Notes: a model not told the origin generated them from the sequence alone. 11,030 bases of DNA from an uncultured Eubacteriales bacterium (GCA_902462035.1 CABQAC010000042.1:1-11030); one strand, 5' to 3'; numbered from the stretch's first letter, positions 1 to 5,720 are shown. Translations and numbers: made by a program.

Positions 1-206
1 CCGGTTTACATCGGTATAACAGCGTGTTCGATGCGGCCAAGGTGATGGGCAAGCTGCGGGACACCGTTTACCGCCCCATCCCCGAAAACGTGGCCGTGTA
101 CCAAAAACTGTTCGAGGAATACACCCGGCTGCACGATTATTTTGGCCGGGGCGAAAACGACGTTATGAAACGGCTGAAAACCATTAAAAAGGAAGCGGCA
201 CGGTAA
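1..206 (+). CDS. araB: Ribulokinase, C-terminal end (partial)
   Basis: This is the last ~67 codons of a gene entering from the left edge; the first complete codon is at position 3 and the TAA stop is at 204-206. The product would phosphorylate L-ribulose to L-ribulose 5-phosphate in the cytoplasm. The visible tail runs through a YRPIPENVAVYQKLFEEY stretch into LHDYFGRGENDVMKRLK, which I recognise as the C-terminal signature of AraB-type FGGY kinases (Tyr-x-x-Leu-His-Asp-Tyr-Phe-Gly). The kinase catalytic domain is outside the window, so activity cannot be judged. The gene ends 39 bp before araD, which uses its product, and no terminator lies between them, so the two are probably co-transcribed. 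The identification rests on the tail plus the araD neighbour. Another FGGY kinase is possible but less likely. Confidence 0.85.
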   Translation, partial: GLHRYNSVFDAAKVMGKLRDTVYRPIPENVAVYQKLFEEYTRLHDYFGRGENDVMKRLKTIKKEAAR

Positions 207-245
207 AGCCGGCTTGCGCCTGTGCAGAAAGGATGGTCTTAATTT

Positions 246-944
246 ATGCTGGAAGCCTTGAAGCAAACCGTCTACGAAGCGAATATGCTGCTGCCTGAAC
301 ACCGATTGATCACCTTTACGTGGGGAAACGCCTCCCAAATCGACCGGAAAAGCGGCCTGGTGGTCATCAAGCCCTCGGGGGTGGAGTACAGCGAAATGAA
401 GCCCGATGACATGGTGGTGGTGGATTTGGACGGCAATGTGGTCGAGGGCCGTCTGCGTCCCTCCTCCGACACCCCCACCCATTTGGAGCTGTACCGCAGC
501 TTCCCCGGTCTGGGGGGCATTGTACATACCCATTCCCCCTGGGCCACCGTTTGGGCCCAGGCCGGGCGGGGTATTCGCGCCTACGGCACCACCCACGGCG
601 ATTATTTTTACGGCACCATCCCGTGTACCCGCGCCATGACCGGCGCACAAATTAAAGGGGAATACAAATTGGAAACCGGCCGCGTGATTGTGGAAACCTT
701 CCAAGGGGCAGACCCCGCTCAAATACCGGCGGTGCTGGTGCGCAGCCACGGCCCCTTTACCTGGGGCAAGGACGCCAAGGAAGCGGTTCATAACGCGGTG
801 GTGCTCGAACAGCTTGCCATGATGGCCTTTTACACCGAAAACCTCGCAAACGGCGCGGCCACGCCCGCCATGCAGCAAGCGCTGCTCGACAAGCATTTTC
901 TGCGCAAGCACGGCCCAGGCGCCTACTACGGCCAGTCGAAATAA
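246..944 (+). CDS. araD: L-ribulose-5-phosphate 4-epimerase
   Basis: The 232-residue product is the length of E. coli AraD and matches it closely from end to end as I recall that sequence. It is a zinc-dependent class II aldolase-fold enzyme that converts L-ribulose 5-phosphate to D-xylulose 5-phosphate, linking arabinose catabolism to the pentose phosphate pathway. Visible motifs are GNAS (27-30), KPSGV (42-46), SSDTPTH with Asp75 (73-79), the zinc ligands His94 and His96 in IVHTHS, Asp119 in THGDYFYG, the third zinc ligand His168 in RSHGPFTWG, and Tyr228 near the C-terminus in AYYGQ. These correspond to E. coli D76, H95, H97, D120, H171 and Y229, so the active site looks intact. The ATG at 246 follows an AGAAAGGA ribosome binding site by a rather long spacer, with araB 39 bp upstream. 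No araA is visible here. Confidence 0.97.
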   Translation: MLEALKQTVYEANMLLPEHRLITFTWGNASQIDRKSGLVVIKPSGVEYSEMKPDDMVVVDLDGNVVEGRLRPSSDTPTHLELYRSFPGLGGIVHTHSPWATVWAQAGRGIRAYGTTHGDYFYGTIPCTRAMTGAQIKGEYKLETGRVIVETFQGADPAQIPAVLVRSHGPFTWGKDAKEAVHNAVVLEQLAMMAFYTENLANGAATPAMQQALLDKHFLRKHGPGAYYGQSK

Positions 945-959
945 TGGTATGAATTTTTT

Positions 960-999
960 CTCCCCGCAGGCCCGGCGGCCTGCGGGGAGCCTTATTGTT
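960..999 (+). terminator. GC-rich hairpin after araD, probable terminator
   Basis: Positions 960-972 and 977-989 form a perfect 13-bp stem with a 4-base CGGC loop, starting 15 bases after the araD stop. The downstream tail is only moderately T-rich (CCTTATTGTTG) and runs into the left end of the IS200 element. It is probably the end of the ara transcript, but the weak tail means it could be leaky. A T-run lies on the upstream side (954-959), so it does not look like a good terminator for the minus strand. Confidence 0.6.
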
Positions 1000-1011
1000 G
1001 CAATCGAAAAC

Positions 1012-1028
1012 CCCCGGCTATGCCGGGG
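1012..1028 (+). repeat. IS200 left-end hairpin
   Basis: CCCCGGC (1012-1018) pairs with GCCGGGG (1022-1028) around a three-base TAT loop. In this family TnpA recognises such imperfect subterminal hairpins on single-stranded DNA and cleaves a few bases outside them. Its position 107 bases before the transposase start fits the left end. Confidence 0.8.
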
Positions 1029-1067
1029 AGTTGCAAAAAAGCTTTAGCGTTGCAGATGAAATAAAAA

Positions 1068-1124
1068 CTCCTTTTGATACAATAAAGGTGCGGTCTGCCA
1101 ACTGCACGAAAGTATCAAAAGGAG
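1068..1124 (+). promoter_or_regulatory. Transposase leader stem-loop that hides the ribosome binding site
   Basis: CTCCTTTTGATAC (1068-1080) is perfectly complementary to GTATCAAAAGGAG (1112-1124). The right arm contains most of the AAAAGGAGGA ribosome binding site of tnpA, whose ATG is at 1135, so folding would block initiation. A second helix nests inside: GTGCGGT (1088-1094) with ACTGCAC (1101-1107), including one G-U pair. IS200 elements are known to limit transposase synthesis with a leader structure over the start region and to stop incoming transcription. The structure here fits that role. Confidence 0.75.
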
Positions 1125-1134
1125 GACATCAGAC

Positions 1135-1599
1135 ATGAAGCCCAATGACACCAATAGTTTAGCACACACAAGCTGGAACTGCAAATATCATATTGTCTTT
1201 GCCCCAAAGTATCGCAGGAAGGTATTTTACGGAGAAAACAGAGCGGAGATAGGAAAGATATTGCGGGAGTTATGCAACTGGAAACAAATCACAATCATAG
1301 AAGCGGAAGTATGCCCCGATCACATCCACATGCTTGTGGAGATTCCGCCCAAAATGAGCGTATCCAGTTTCGTGGGATTTCTCAAGGGGAAAAGCAGCCT
1401 GCTCATCTTCGAACGACATGCGAACCTAAAATACAAATATGGGAATCGGTTGTTTTGGTGCCGGGGGTATTACGTTGATACCGCAGGTAAGAATGCAAAA
1501 AAGATAGCGGAGTACATCCAGAACCAACTCAAAGAGGATCAGGTTGAAGATCAGATGACCCTCAAAGAATACGCAGACCCGTTTACGGGTAGCAAGTAA
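1135..1599 (+). CDS. tnpA: IS200-type transposase TnpA (Y1 HUH nuclease)
   Basis: The 154-residue protein has the size and layout of IS200/IS605 single-domain transposases, which act as dimers on single-stranded DNA at replication forks. The HUH metal-binding motif is His63-Ile-His65 in PDHIHMLVEIPP. The catalytic tyrosine is Tyr127 in the helix AEYIQNQ, with Gln131 one turn later. These match the positions of H64/H66 and Y127 in the ISHp608 enzyme. Other family features are the N-terminal YHIVFAPKYRRKVF strand and the FWCRGYYVDTAG segment before the catalytic helix. The frame is intact. The ATG at 1135 follows a strong AAAAGGAGG site that is buried in a leader helix, so translation is expected to be low. 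Base use is less GC-rich than in neighbouring genes, consistent with arrival by transfer. Confidence 0.96.
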   Translation: MKPNDTNSLAHTSWNCKYHIVFAPKYRRKVFYGENRAEIGKILRELCNWKQITIIEAEVCPDHIHMLVEIPPKMSVSSFVGFLKGKSSLLIFERHANLKYKYGNRLFWCRGYYVDTAGKNAKKIAEYIQNQLKEDQVEDQMTLKEYADPFTGSK

Positions 1600-1628
1600 C
1601 AATCTTTCGCAAGTGGCAGATCGTACCA

Positions 1629-1642
1629 ACGCCTTAAGGCGT
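1629..1642. repeat. 14-bp palindrome in the IS200 right region
   Basis: ACGCCTTAAGGCGT is a perfect palindrome 30 bases after the tnpA stop. A small GGGC-TTT-GCCC hairpin follows at 1656-1666. Both lie inside the element. They may fold in the tnpA mRNA 3' end or assist end recognition, but their role is not established from sequence. Confidence 0.5.
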
Positions 1643-1675
1643 GGCTAGTAACTGAGGGCTTTGCCCGCATATGAA

Positions 1676-1701
1676 GAACCACCTGCTTCGCTGGTGGGTT
1701 C
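1676..1701 (+). repeat. IS200 right-end hairpin
   Basis: GAACCACC (1676-1683) pairs with GGTGGGTTC (1693-1701) with one unpaired G on the right arm. Two further GC pairs close a TTC loop after a T-T mismatch. A helix with a single extrahelical base is the expected right-end signal for this transposase family. It ends only 29 bases before the permease start codon. Confidence 0.75.
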
Positions 1702-1719
1702 CTATTGCAACAGCCAGAC

Positions 1720-1725
1720 AGGGGG
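1720..1725 (+). promoter_or_regulatory. Ribosome binding site that fixes the permease start
   Basis: AGGGGG lies 5 bases before the ATG at 1731. It excludes the in-frame ATG at 1671, which falls inside the IS right-end hairpin and has no ribosome binding site. The site is only about 10 bases from the estimated IS junction. Confidence 0.75.
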
Positions 1726-1730
1726 ATTCC

Positions 1731-2651
1731 ATGGAAGCCATCTTGTGGAAGGCGTTTGCCTTCCTGTTTATCATCGCGCTGAGCTTTACGCTGAAAAAAC
1801 GCGGTTTTTTCGGCCCCGGCAGCGCCGAGACCGTGACCAAAATCGCCATGAACATCACCATGCCCGCGGCGGTAATTTCCAGCTTTGCCCAATTTCAAAA
1901 GGACAATTCGTTGTTTTTACTGGTTGCCTTTGGCCTGGGGTTTAATGCGTTCATGCTTTTTTTTGGTTTTTTGGTCTCCCGCCGCAAAAGCCGGGACCGT
2001 AAGGTGTTTTATCTGATGAACTTTCCCGGATATAACATCGGGTCTTTTACCCTGCCTTTTGTGCAGAATTTTTTCGGGCCGCTGGGCGTGGTTGCCACCT
2101 GTTTGTTCGATACGGGCAACTCCATCATGTGTACCGGCGGCACCTACGCCATCGCCTCCGGCATTGTGGGCGGGGACGGCGGCGAACGGCTGACCTTTCG
2201 GGACATTCTGCGCAGGCTGTTTTCCTCGGTCCCTTTCGATACCTACCTGCTGATGCTCATCCTGGTGCTTGTTGGGATTCCCATCCCGGCGCCGGTGGGC
2301 ATCGTTGCGTCCACCATTGGGGCGGCCAACGGCTTTATGGCGATGATGATGCTGGGCATGATGTTCCGGTTCGAGGCCAAAGCCTCCTACCTGAAGGACG
2401 CGGGGCTGACCCTGCTGGCGCGGTACCTGTTTGCGGGCGCGCTGTCCGCCCTCTTTTATTATTGCACCCCCTTTTCCCTAGAGCTGAGGCAGGTGCTGGC
2501 GATTATCGTGTTCGCGCCCACTTCGGCGTTGGCGCCCGCCTTTACCGCCAAAAATAAGGGCGACGCGGGGCTGGCCAGCTTTACCGGCACAGTGTCGCTA
2601 CTGCTGAGCATTACCATCATGACCGTGCTGATGGTGGCAATGCACATTTAG
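1731..2651 (+). CDS. AEC-family permease
   Basis: The 306-residue protein is a polytopic inner-membrane carrier of the auxin efflux carrier (AEC) family, whose known bacterial members move organic acids such as malonate or oxalate-type substrates. Hydrophobic segments run along the whole length, for example near residues 5-20, 60-82, 118-145, 170-197, 200-213, 227-246, 255-272 and 284-304. The two halves are joined by a charged loop (residues 149-162). The conserved glycine/asparagine-rich stretch NFPGYNIGSFTLPF (97-110) in a central helix is typical. The start is chosen from the AGGGGG site. An IS200 element sits immediately upstream and a strong terminator follows. Without the IS it would lie about 80 bp downstream of araD, so it may once have been transcribed with the arabinose genes. 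The substrate cannot be told from sequence. Confidence 0.85.
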   Translation: MEAILWKAFAFLFIIALSFTLKKRGFFGPGSAETVTKIAMNITMPAAVISSFAQFQKDNSLFLLVAFGLGFNAFMLFFGFLVSRRKSRDRKVFYLMNFPGYNIGSFTLPFVQNFFGPLGVVATCLFDTGNSIMCTGGTYAIASGIVGGDGGERLTFRDILRRLFSSVPFDTYLLMLILVLVGIPIPAPVGIVASTIGAANGFMAMMMLGMMFRFEAKASYLKDAGLTLLARYLFAGALSALFYYCTPFSLELRQVLAIIVFAPTSALAPAFTAKNKGDAGLASFTGTVSLLLSITIMTVLMVAMHI

Positions 2652-2666
2652 TTTATTCCGATGCGC

Positions 2667-2702
2667 AAAGGCCCGCGTCCCAACAAGGACGCGGGCCTTT
2701 TA
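2667..2702 (+). terminator. Strong rho-independent terminator after the permease gene
   Basis: AAAGGCCCGCGTCC (2667-2680) and GGACGCGGGCCTTT (2687-2700) form a 14-bp perfect stem around CAACAA, ending in a T-run. It begins 16 bases after the permease stop. The A-run on the left side means it could also stop transcripts from the other strand. Confidence 0.92.
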
Positions 2703-2975
2703 TGAATGGTGTGTATGATTTATTCAATTTTAAAATCCAAGCATTCCAATTACCTCTAGCTTTGATTTTCTTAGTATTCCTTGTTTTGTTCCCAGAATTT
2801 TACGCTTCCGCCTTGCGCGTATCAAATGTTCCGCCGGGGAACCAGTGCGCTTGTTCCAACGCTTCTTCTAGCGCCAGGAACGCGCGGGAGGAAAATGGTG
2901 AATGGAGGGGCATTTTGTCCGATTTCCTTAAAAGAGAAGTTTTGTTCATCTAAAAAAGCAGGACGGGCAAAAGGG
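2703..2975. other. Gene-poor stretch between convergent units
   Basis: This ~270-bp segment lies between the permease terminator and the terminator of the minus-strand glycosidase. Its first ~100 bases are clearly more AT-rich than the rest of the window. I find no convincing gene. A plus-strand frame from 2702 starts in the terminator tail, has no ribosome binding site and shows no family features. The only candidate is a 37-codon minus-strand frame at 2800-2913, listed separately. Confidence 0.5.
2800..2913 (-). CDS. Possible small ORF of unknown function (doubtful)
   Basis: A 37-residue minus-strand frame begins at an ATG (2911-2913) and ends at TAA (2800-2802). An AAGGAA sequence lies about 10 bases upstream of the ATG. 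The sequence contains ALEEALEQAHWFPGG, which looks protein-like, but I recognise no family. It lies downstream of the glycosidase terminator and I see no clear promoter of its own. It may be a gene remnant or chance. Confidence 0.15.
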   Translation of the reverse strand: MPLHSPFSSRAFLALEEALEQAHWFPGGTFDTRKAEA

Positions 2976-3005
2976 AAGGCGCCGGGCAATTTGGCCCGGC
3001 GCCTT
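2976..3005 (-). terminator. Rho-independent terminator of the glycosidase gene
   Basis: AAGGCGCCGGGC (2976-2987) and GCCCGGCGCCTT (2994-3005) form a 12-bp perfect stem. On the minus strand it is followed by TTCCCTTTT. It lies about 40 bases beyond the stop of the minus-strand GH30 gene. The plus-strand side has little T-tail (CTTTGG), so the main direction is minus. Confidence 0.85.
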
Positions 3006-3044
3006 TGGTATGGGTGTTGCGGCAAGCCGCATACTTGTAAGCCG

Positions 3045-4850
3045 TTATTCGAAGTAAAATTCCTTGCAGTACCGGTTGTTGCGGGTGTTCTTTTCGGCAA
3101 AACAGTTGCCCACGGTCATTAATGCCATAACATCGTGCCAGCCGGCTTTGGCGGTCCAGGTGGACTTGGTGCCGGTGGTATCGAAAATGGGGGTGTACGC
3201 CGCGAACACGTGGGATTGGCCGGGCTGCAACACGGGGACGTCGGCATACACGCGGCAGATGCGGAAGTCACCGTCCAGCAAAATGTCGATGGCAACGGTG
3301 GCGCGCTCCGGCGTGGGGGCGTTGCCCACGTTTTTGACTTCCACCTTCCAGCGGATTTCGGTACCCGCTTTGGCAGGCTCGTCAAAGAACAATTCCACCG
3401 GTTCCAAATCCCAGGTGGGCTGTTCGTAAATAACCTTTTGGGGAGCGTCGGCCACTTTGACGCTGCCGTCCAGCATGGCGCCGTCGGGGGTAAAGACCCA
3501 AGTTGCCACAGACTTGCCGGGCAGCCCGGCGGCCAGCACCTTGCCGCCGCACCGCAGGTTGAAGGATTGGCTGGTTCCGGTCTGGTTGACCGCCACCACG
3601 GCGATTTCGCCGGTAGCTTCGTCTTGGAAGGCGGTGGTGGTGACCCATTTGGCGTGGCCATAGGTGCAGCCGATGCGGCGCATGCCGCGCTTTAAGTATT
3701 TGGAGAACTGGGCGAACATCCCATAGCTGGCGGCCATACGCCAATCGTCCGCATTTAGGGGATGGTTATATATGGGCGTGCGCCGCAGGGGAGGCAGCGG
3801 CTCGGTATAAACAAAGGGCTGCCCGGCCAACTGATGGGGGCCGCCGTAAACGTCTTCGAAGAAGGACCACAAAATGTAAGAGCGGGTTCCATGCTGAAAT
3901 TGCTGCAGCATTTCATCCATGCCCTCGGCGTCGTAAATGGTCTTTTCGGTGCTGTACAGTGGCATTTCGGGGTATTTTTTTTGGAAGCGGTCCATGACCG
4001 AAGGATACCCGCGGTAGGGGTGGAAAGCCACGCCGTCGATGACCGCCCGGGCTTCGTCGTCCGCCAGCATGGGGTCGACAAAGATGTTGGCCATGTCGAA
4101 GTTGTGGTCGTAGCACCAAATCCGCGTTTTGATGTGATGTTCCTTAAATTCCTTATGGAGCGCCAGCAGCACGCCTTTTTGCATCCGCCAAGTAAAGCGG
4201 GTGGCGGGGGTGCCGCGGTTGTTGCTGGATTTTGGTTCGTTTTGGGTGGTAATAGAATAAAGTTCCAGACCCTGCTCCTGCCATGCCTGCACCGCCATAC
4301 GCAGGTAACGGGCGTAAACTTCGGTATATTGGGGGTCAAAGATGCCGCTGATCAGGCTGTCGTTGTCTTTCATCCAGCCGGGCAGCCCCCAAACCGAAGC
4401 AAGCAGTTCCACGTTGGGATACCGTTCTTTCACTTTGCGCAGCAGGGCGAAAAAGCCGCGGTCGATATCTTTTTGCACCGAAAAATGCTCCAGGTTCCAA
4501 TCCTTTTCCTTTTCCGGCATGTCGTCGTAGGAATAATAGGAAAAATTCCGTTCCCAGTCGGTGCTGCCGAAGGGAACGCGCATAAAGGACCAGCCCGCGC
4601 CTTTTTCCGGGTCAAACAATGCTTCCAGCACTTCGTCCTGCTTGGCGGGGCTCATGCGCAGCAGGTTGTAAACGTCGGTATCGGTCCAGTCGGCGCCAAA
4701 ACCTAGAATCGGCTGCCCTTTGTCAGACGGGTCGAGCACAATGGTGTTGTCGTCCGGCTTGCCGGCGGCAGGCGCGAAACAAGCCTGGGGAACAGGTGTG
4801 AGTCGGAAAGTTAGATCTTCGGATGAGACAGTACATTTTACACAGTTCAT
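3045..4850 (-). CDS. GH30-family glycoside hydrolase, probably cytoplasmic
   Basis: The 601-residue protein belongs to glycoside hydrolase family 30 (retaining; beta-glucosylceramidase, beta-glucosidase and related activities). An N-terminal strand region leads into LGFGADWTD (49-57), the family's GFG(G/A)-x-T/D signature. SFMRVPFGSTDW (88-99) and the barrel strand ASVWGLPGWMK (151-161) follow. The acid/base Glu205 is in TTQNEPK and the nucleophile Glu302 is in YSTEKT. Residues ~405-455 are probably the side beta-domain. Residues ~480-601 form an extra segment with KVEVKNVGNAPTPE, resembling a CARDB-type beta-sandwich. There is no signal peptide, so the substrate is probably an imported oligosaccharide or glycoside. 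The start at 4850 follows AAGGGGG; an upstream in-frame ATG at 4958 lies before the promoter and cannot be used. The gene stands alone with its own promoter, operator-like site and terminator. Exact specificity is not readable. Confidence 0.9.
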   Translation of the reverse strand: MNCVKCTVSSEDLTFRLTPVPQACFAPAAGKPDDNTIVLDPSDKGQPILGFGADWTDTDVYNLLRMSPAKQDEVLEALFDPEKGAGWSFMRVPFGSTDWERNFSYYSYDDMPEKEKDWNLEHFSVQKDIDRGFFALLRKVKERYPNVELLASVWGLPGWMKDNDSLISGIFDPQYTEVYARYLRMAVQAWQEQGLELYSITTQNEPKSSNNRGTPATRFTWRMQKGVLLALHKEFKEHHIKTRIWCYDHNFDMANIFVDPMLADDEARAVIDGVAFHPYRGYPSVMDRFQKKYPEMPLYSTEKTIYDAEGMDEMLQQFQHGTRSYILWSFFEDVYGGPHQLAGQPFVYTEPLPPLRRTPIYNHPLNADDWRMAASYGMFAQFSKYLKRGMRRIGCTYGHAKWVTTTAFQDEATGEIAVVAVNQTGTSQSFNLRCGGKVLAAGLPGKSVATWVFTPDGAMLDGSVKVADAPQKVIYEQPTWDLEPVELFFDEPAKAGTEIRWKVEVKNVGNAPTPERATVAIDILLDGDFRICRVYADVPVLQPGQSHVFAAYTPIFDTTGTKSTWTAKAGWHDVMALMTVGNCFAEKNTRNNRYCKEFYFE

Positions 4851-4856
4851 TACAAT

Positions 4857-4863
4857 CCCCCTT
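4857..4863 (-). promoter_or_regulatory. Ribosome binding site that fixes the glycosidase start
   Basis: On the minus strand AAGGGGG sits 6 bases before the ATG at 4850. This supports initiation there and a 601-residue protein rather than a longer form. Confidence 0.8.
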
Positions 4864-4873
4864 TTTAGTTTGA

Positions 4874-4891
4874 CGGCCCCGCGCGGGGCCG
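4874..4891. promoter_or_regulatory. 18-bp GC palindrome in the glycosidase leader
   Basis: CGGCCCCGCGCGGGGCCG is a perfect palindrome between the predicted transcription start and the ribosome binding site of the GH30 gene. No T-run follows on the minus strand, so it is not a standard terminator. It could be a leader hairpin affecting mRNA stability or translation, or a second regulator site. Confidence 0.5.
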
Positions 4892-4896
4892 AATGA

Positions 4897-4914
4897 TGTG
4901 GTAGCGATACCGCA
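4897..4914. promoter_or_regulatory. LacI-type operator candidate at the glycosidase start site
   Basis: TGTGGTAGCGATACCGCA is an 18-bp near-palindrome with a central CG; 7 of 9 positions per half match their partner. Even length with a CG centre is the usual form of LacI/GalR-family sites. It covers the predicted +1 (about 4911) of the minus-strand promoter, where binding would repress. No regulator gene is visible in the window. Confidence 0.5.
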
Positions 4915-4917
4915 ACC

Positions 4918-4946
4918 ATTATAGTAAAAGTTGGCAGGTTAGTCAA
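4918..4946 (-). promoter_or_regulatory. Sigma-A promoter of the glycosidase gene
   Basis: On the minus strand, TTGACT (-35, 4941-4946) and TATAAT (-10, 4918-4923) are separated by exactly 17 bases. This is nearly consensus. Transcription should start near 4911, giving a leader of about 60 bases. Confidence 0.85.
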
Positions 4947-5035
4947 ATGCTTTTCCACAAATACGGTATTTTTAGCGGAACCGCTGAAAATCGGGCGCGC
5001 GCTATAGGGAAACCGACCAGATTAATTCGAAAAAA

Positions 5036-5064
5036 ATGCCAGGCGGCCACCGGCCGCCTGGCAT
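5036..5064 (-). terminator. Rho-independent terminator of the 199-residue protein gene
   Basis: ATGCCAGGCGGCC (5036-5048) and GGCCGCCTGGCAT (5052-5064) form a 13-bp perfect stem with a three-base loop. On the minus strand a run of T residues follows directly. It starts two bases after the stop codon. It also shields the GH30 promoter from upstream transcription. Confidence 0.92.
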
Positions 5065-5066
5065 CA

Positions 5067-5666
5067 TCAGGTGCCAAGCAGAGCGAGGTTCTCCATCACG
5101 GCGTACAGTTTTCCGCCGGGGGCCAAGTTGACTTTCAGCCGGGGTAACATAGCGCGAAAGAATGTGGAATAATCGGAAACACCGATGGTGGTTAACCCGC
5201 ATTCGACAGCGGTTTGATCGTAAATATCCCGCAGCAGGTCAAAGGCGTACCGAGTTTTCTCCCGGCGCATGGTGTATTCTTCTCCATCCGCTGTGTTGAG
5301 CTCAACCAGCGATTCCCTGAGAATCCGAAACACGCCGTTCAGGTGCTCGGCGCTGGCAGGATCACCATAATACAAGCCCTGATCCGCGGTCTGGCCCAGC
5401 TCGATGGGAATAACGCAGCACGCCGCGGCAGCAGATTCCAGTGCCAGCACGTTCCAATAGAAGAAAGACTGGGGGAGCGGTTGCTTACTGTCCAAGGCTT
5501 TGGACAAGGCGTCCATCTGTGCCAGCACCTGTATGACCGGAGCGGCACCCGCCGCAGCTTCTTTTTCCGTCCATCTGCGCGCTTTGTCCCGATCGATAAG
5601 CAGGACACCGTTCAGGATAAGGGATAGAGCCAACAAAAAGGAAAGGACCACAGTAAATTTTTTCAT
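5067..5666 (-). CDS. Membrane-anchored protein of unknown function
   Basis: I do not recognise a family for this 199-residue protein. It starts MKKFTVVLSF with a basic tip and one hydrophobic segment (about residues 5-24). No lipobox cysteine or clear signal peptidase site follows, so it is probably an N-terminally anchored protein with its body outside the cytoplasm. The rest looks largely helical, with a charged stretch (26-38), an alanine-rich helix with a Cys83-Cys84 pair (78-86), and a charged segment ADGEEYTMRREKTRY (126-140). The start at 5666 follows AAAAGGGG. It is a single-gene unit with its own promoter (5721-5749) and terminator (5036-5064), transcribed divergently from the symporter. 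It could be a small extracytoplasmic sensor or binding domain, but nothing in the sequence decides this. Confidence 0.75.
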   Translation of the reverse strand: MKKFTVVLSFLLALSLILNGVLLIDRDKARRWTEKEAAAGAAPVIQVLAQMDALSKALDSKQPLPQSFFYWNVLALESAAAACCVIPIELGQTADQGLYYGDPASAEHLNGVFRILRESLVELNTADGEEYTMRREKTRYAFDLLRDIYDQTAVECGLTTIGVSDYSTFFRAMLPRLKVNLAPGGKLYAVMENLALLGT

Positions 5667-5720
5667 GATGCAGCCCCTTTTCTTCGCGTTTTTGCAGAAT
5701 AATCCTTTATAAATATTTTA

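Larger units (their letters stand above)
1001..1710 (+). mobile_element. IS200-type insertion sequence (IS200/IS605 family), complete
   Basis: The element is about 0.7 kb and carries one tyrosine transposase gene, with no tnpB/iscB partner, which is the IS200 layout. It has the expected subterminal hairpins instead of terminal inverted repeats: a left hairpin at 1012-1028 and a right hairpin at 1676-1701. Exact ends are not certain because this family makes no target duplication. I placed them about 10 bases outside each hairpin, near TTGCAA hexamers at 998-1003 and 1705-1710. All parts (left hairpin, transposase, right hairpin) are intact, so it may be active. It lies between araD and the permease gene. 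A copy elsewhere in the genome or an empty site in a relative would fix the ends. Confidence 0.85.

Noticed and set aside
6..911. Minus-strand 301-codon open frame across araD
   Set aside because: It is antisense to a certain araD, has histidine- and glycine-rich low-quality sequence, no ribosome binding site and no family features. It results from GC-biased third positions.
1671..1730. Earlier ATG for the permease
   Set aside because: It lies in the IS200 right-end hairpin region, adds a non-family N-terminus and has no ribosome binding site.
2702..2953. Plus-strand 83-codon frame after the permease
   Set aside because: It begins in the terminator tail, lacks a ribosome binding site, and its composition changes abruptly from hydrophobic to random.
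3762..4706. Plus-strand 314-codon open frame across the GH30 gene
   Set aside because: Antisense to the glycosidase, whose two catalytic glutamate motifs are intact; no start signal on the plus strand.
4851..4958. Longer N-terminus of the GH30 protein from an ATG at 4958
   Set aside because: The extension spans the -35, -10 and +1 of the gene's own promoter, so it would not be in the transcript. The AAGGGGG site supports 4850.
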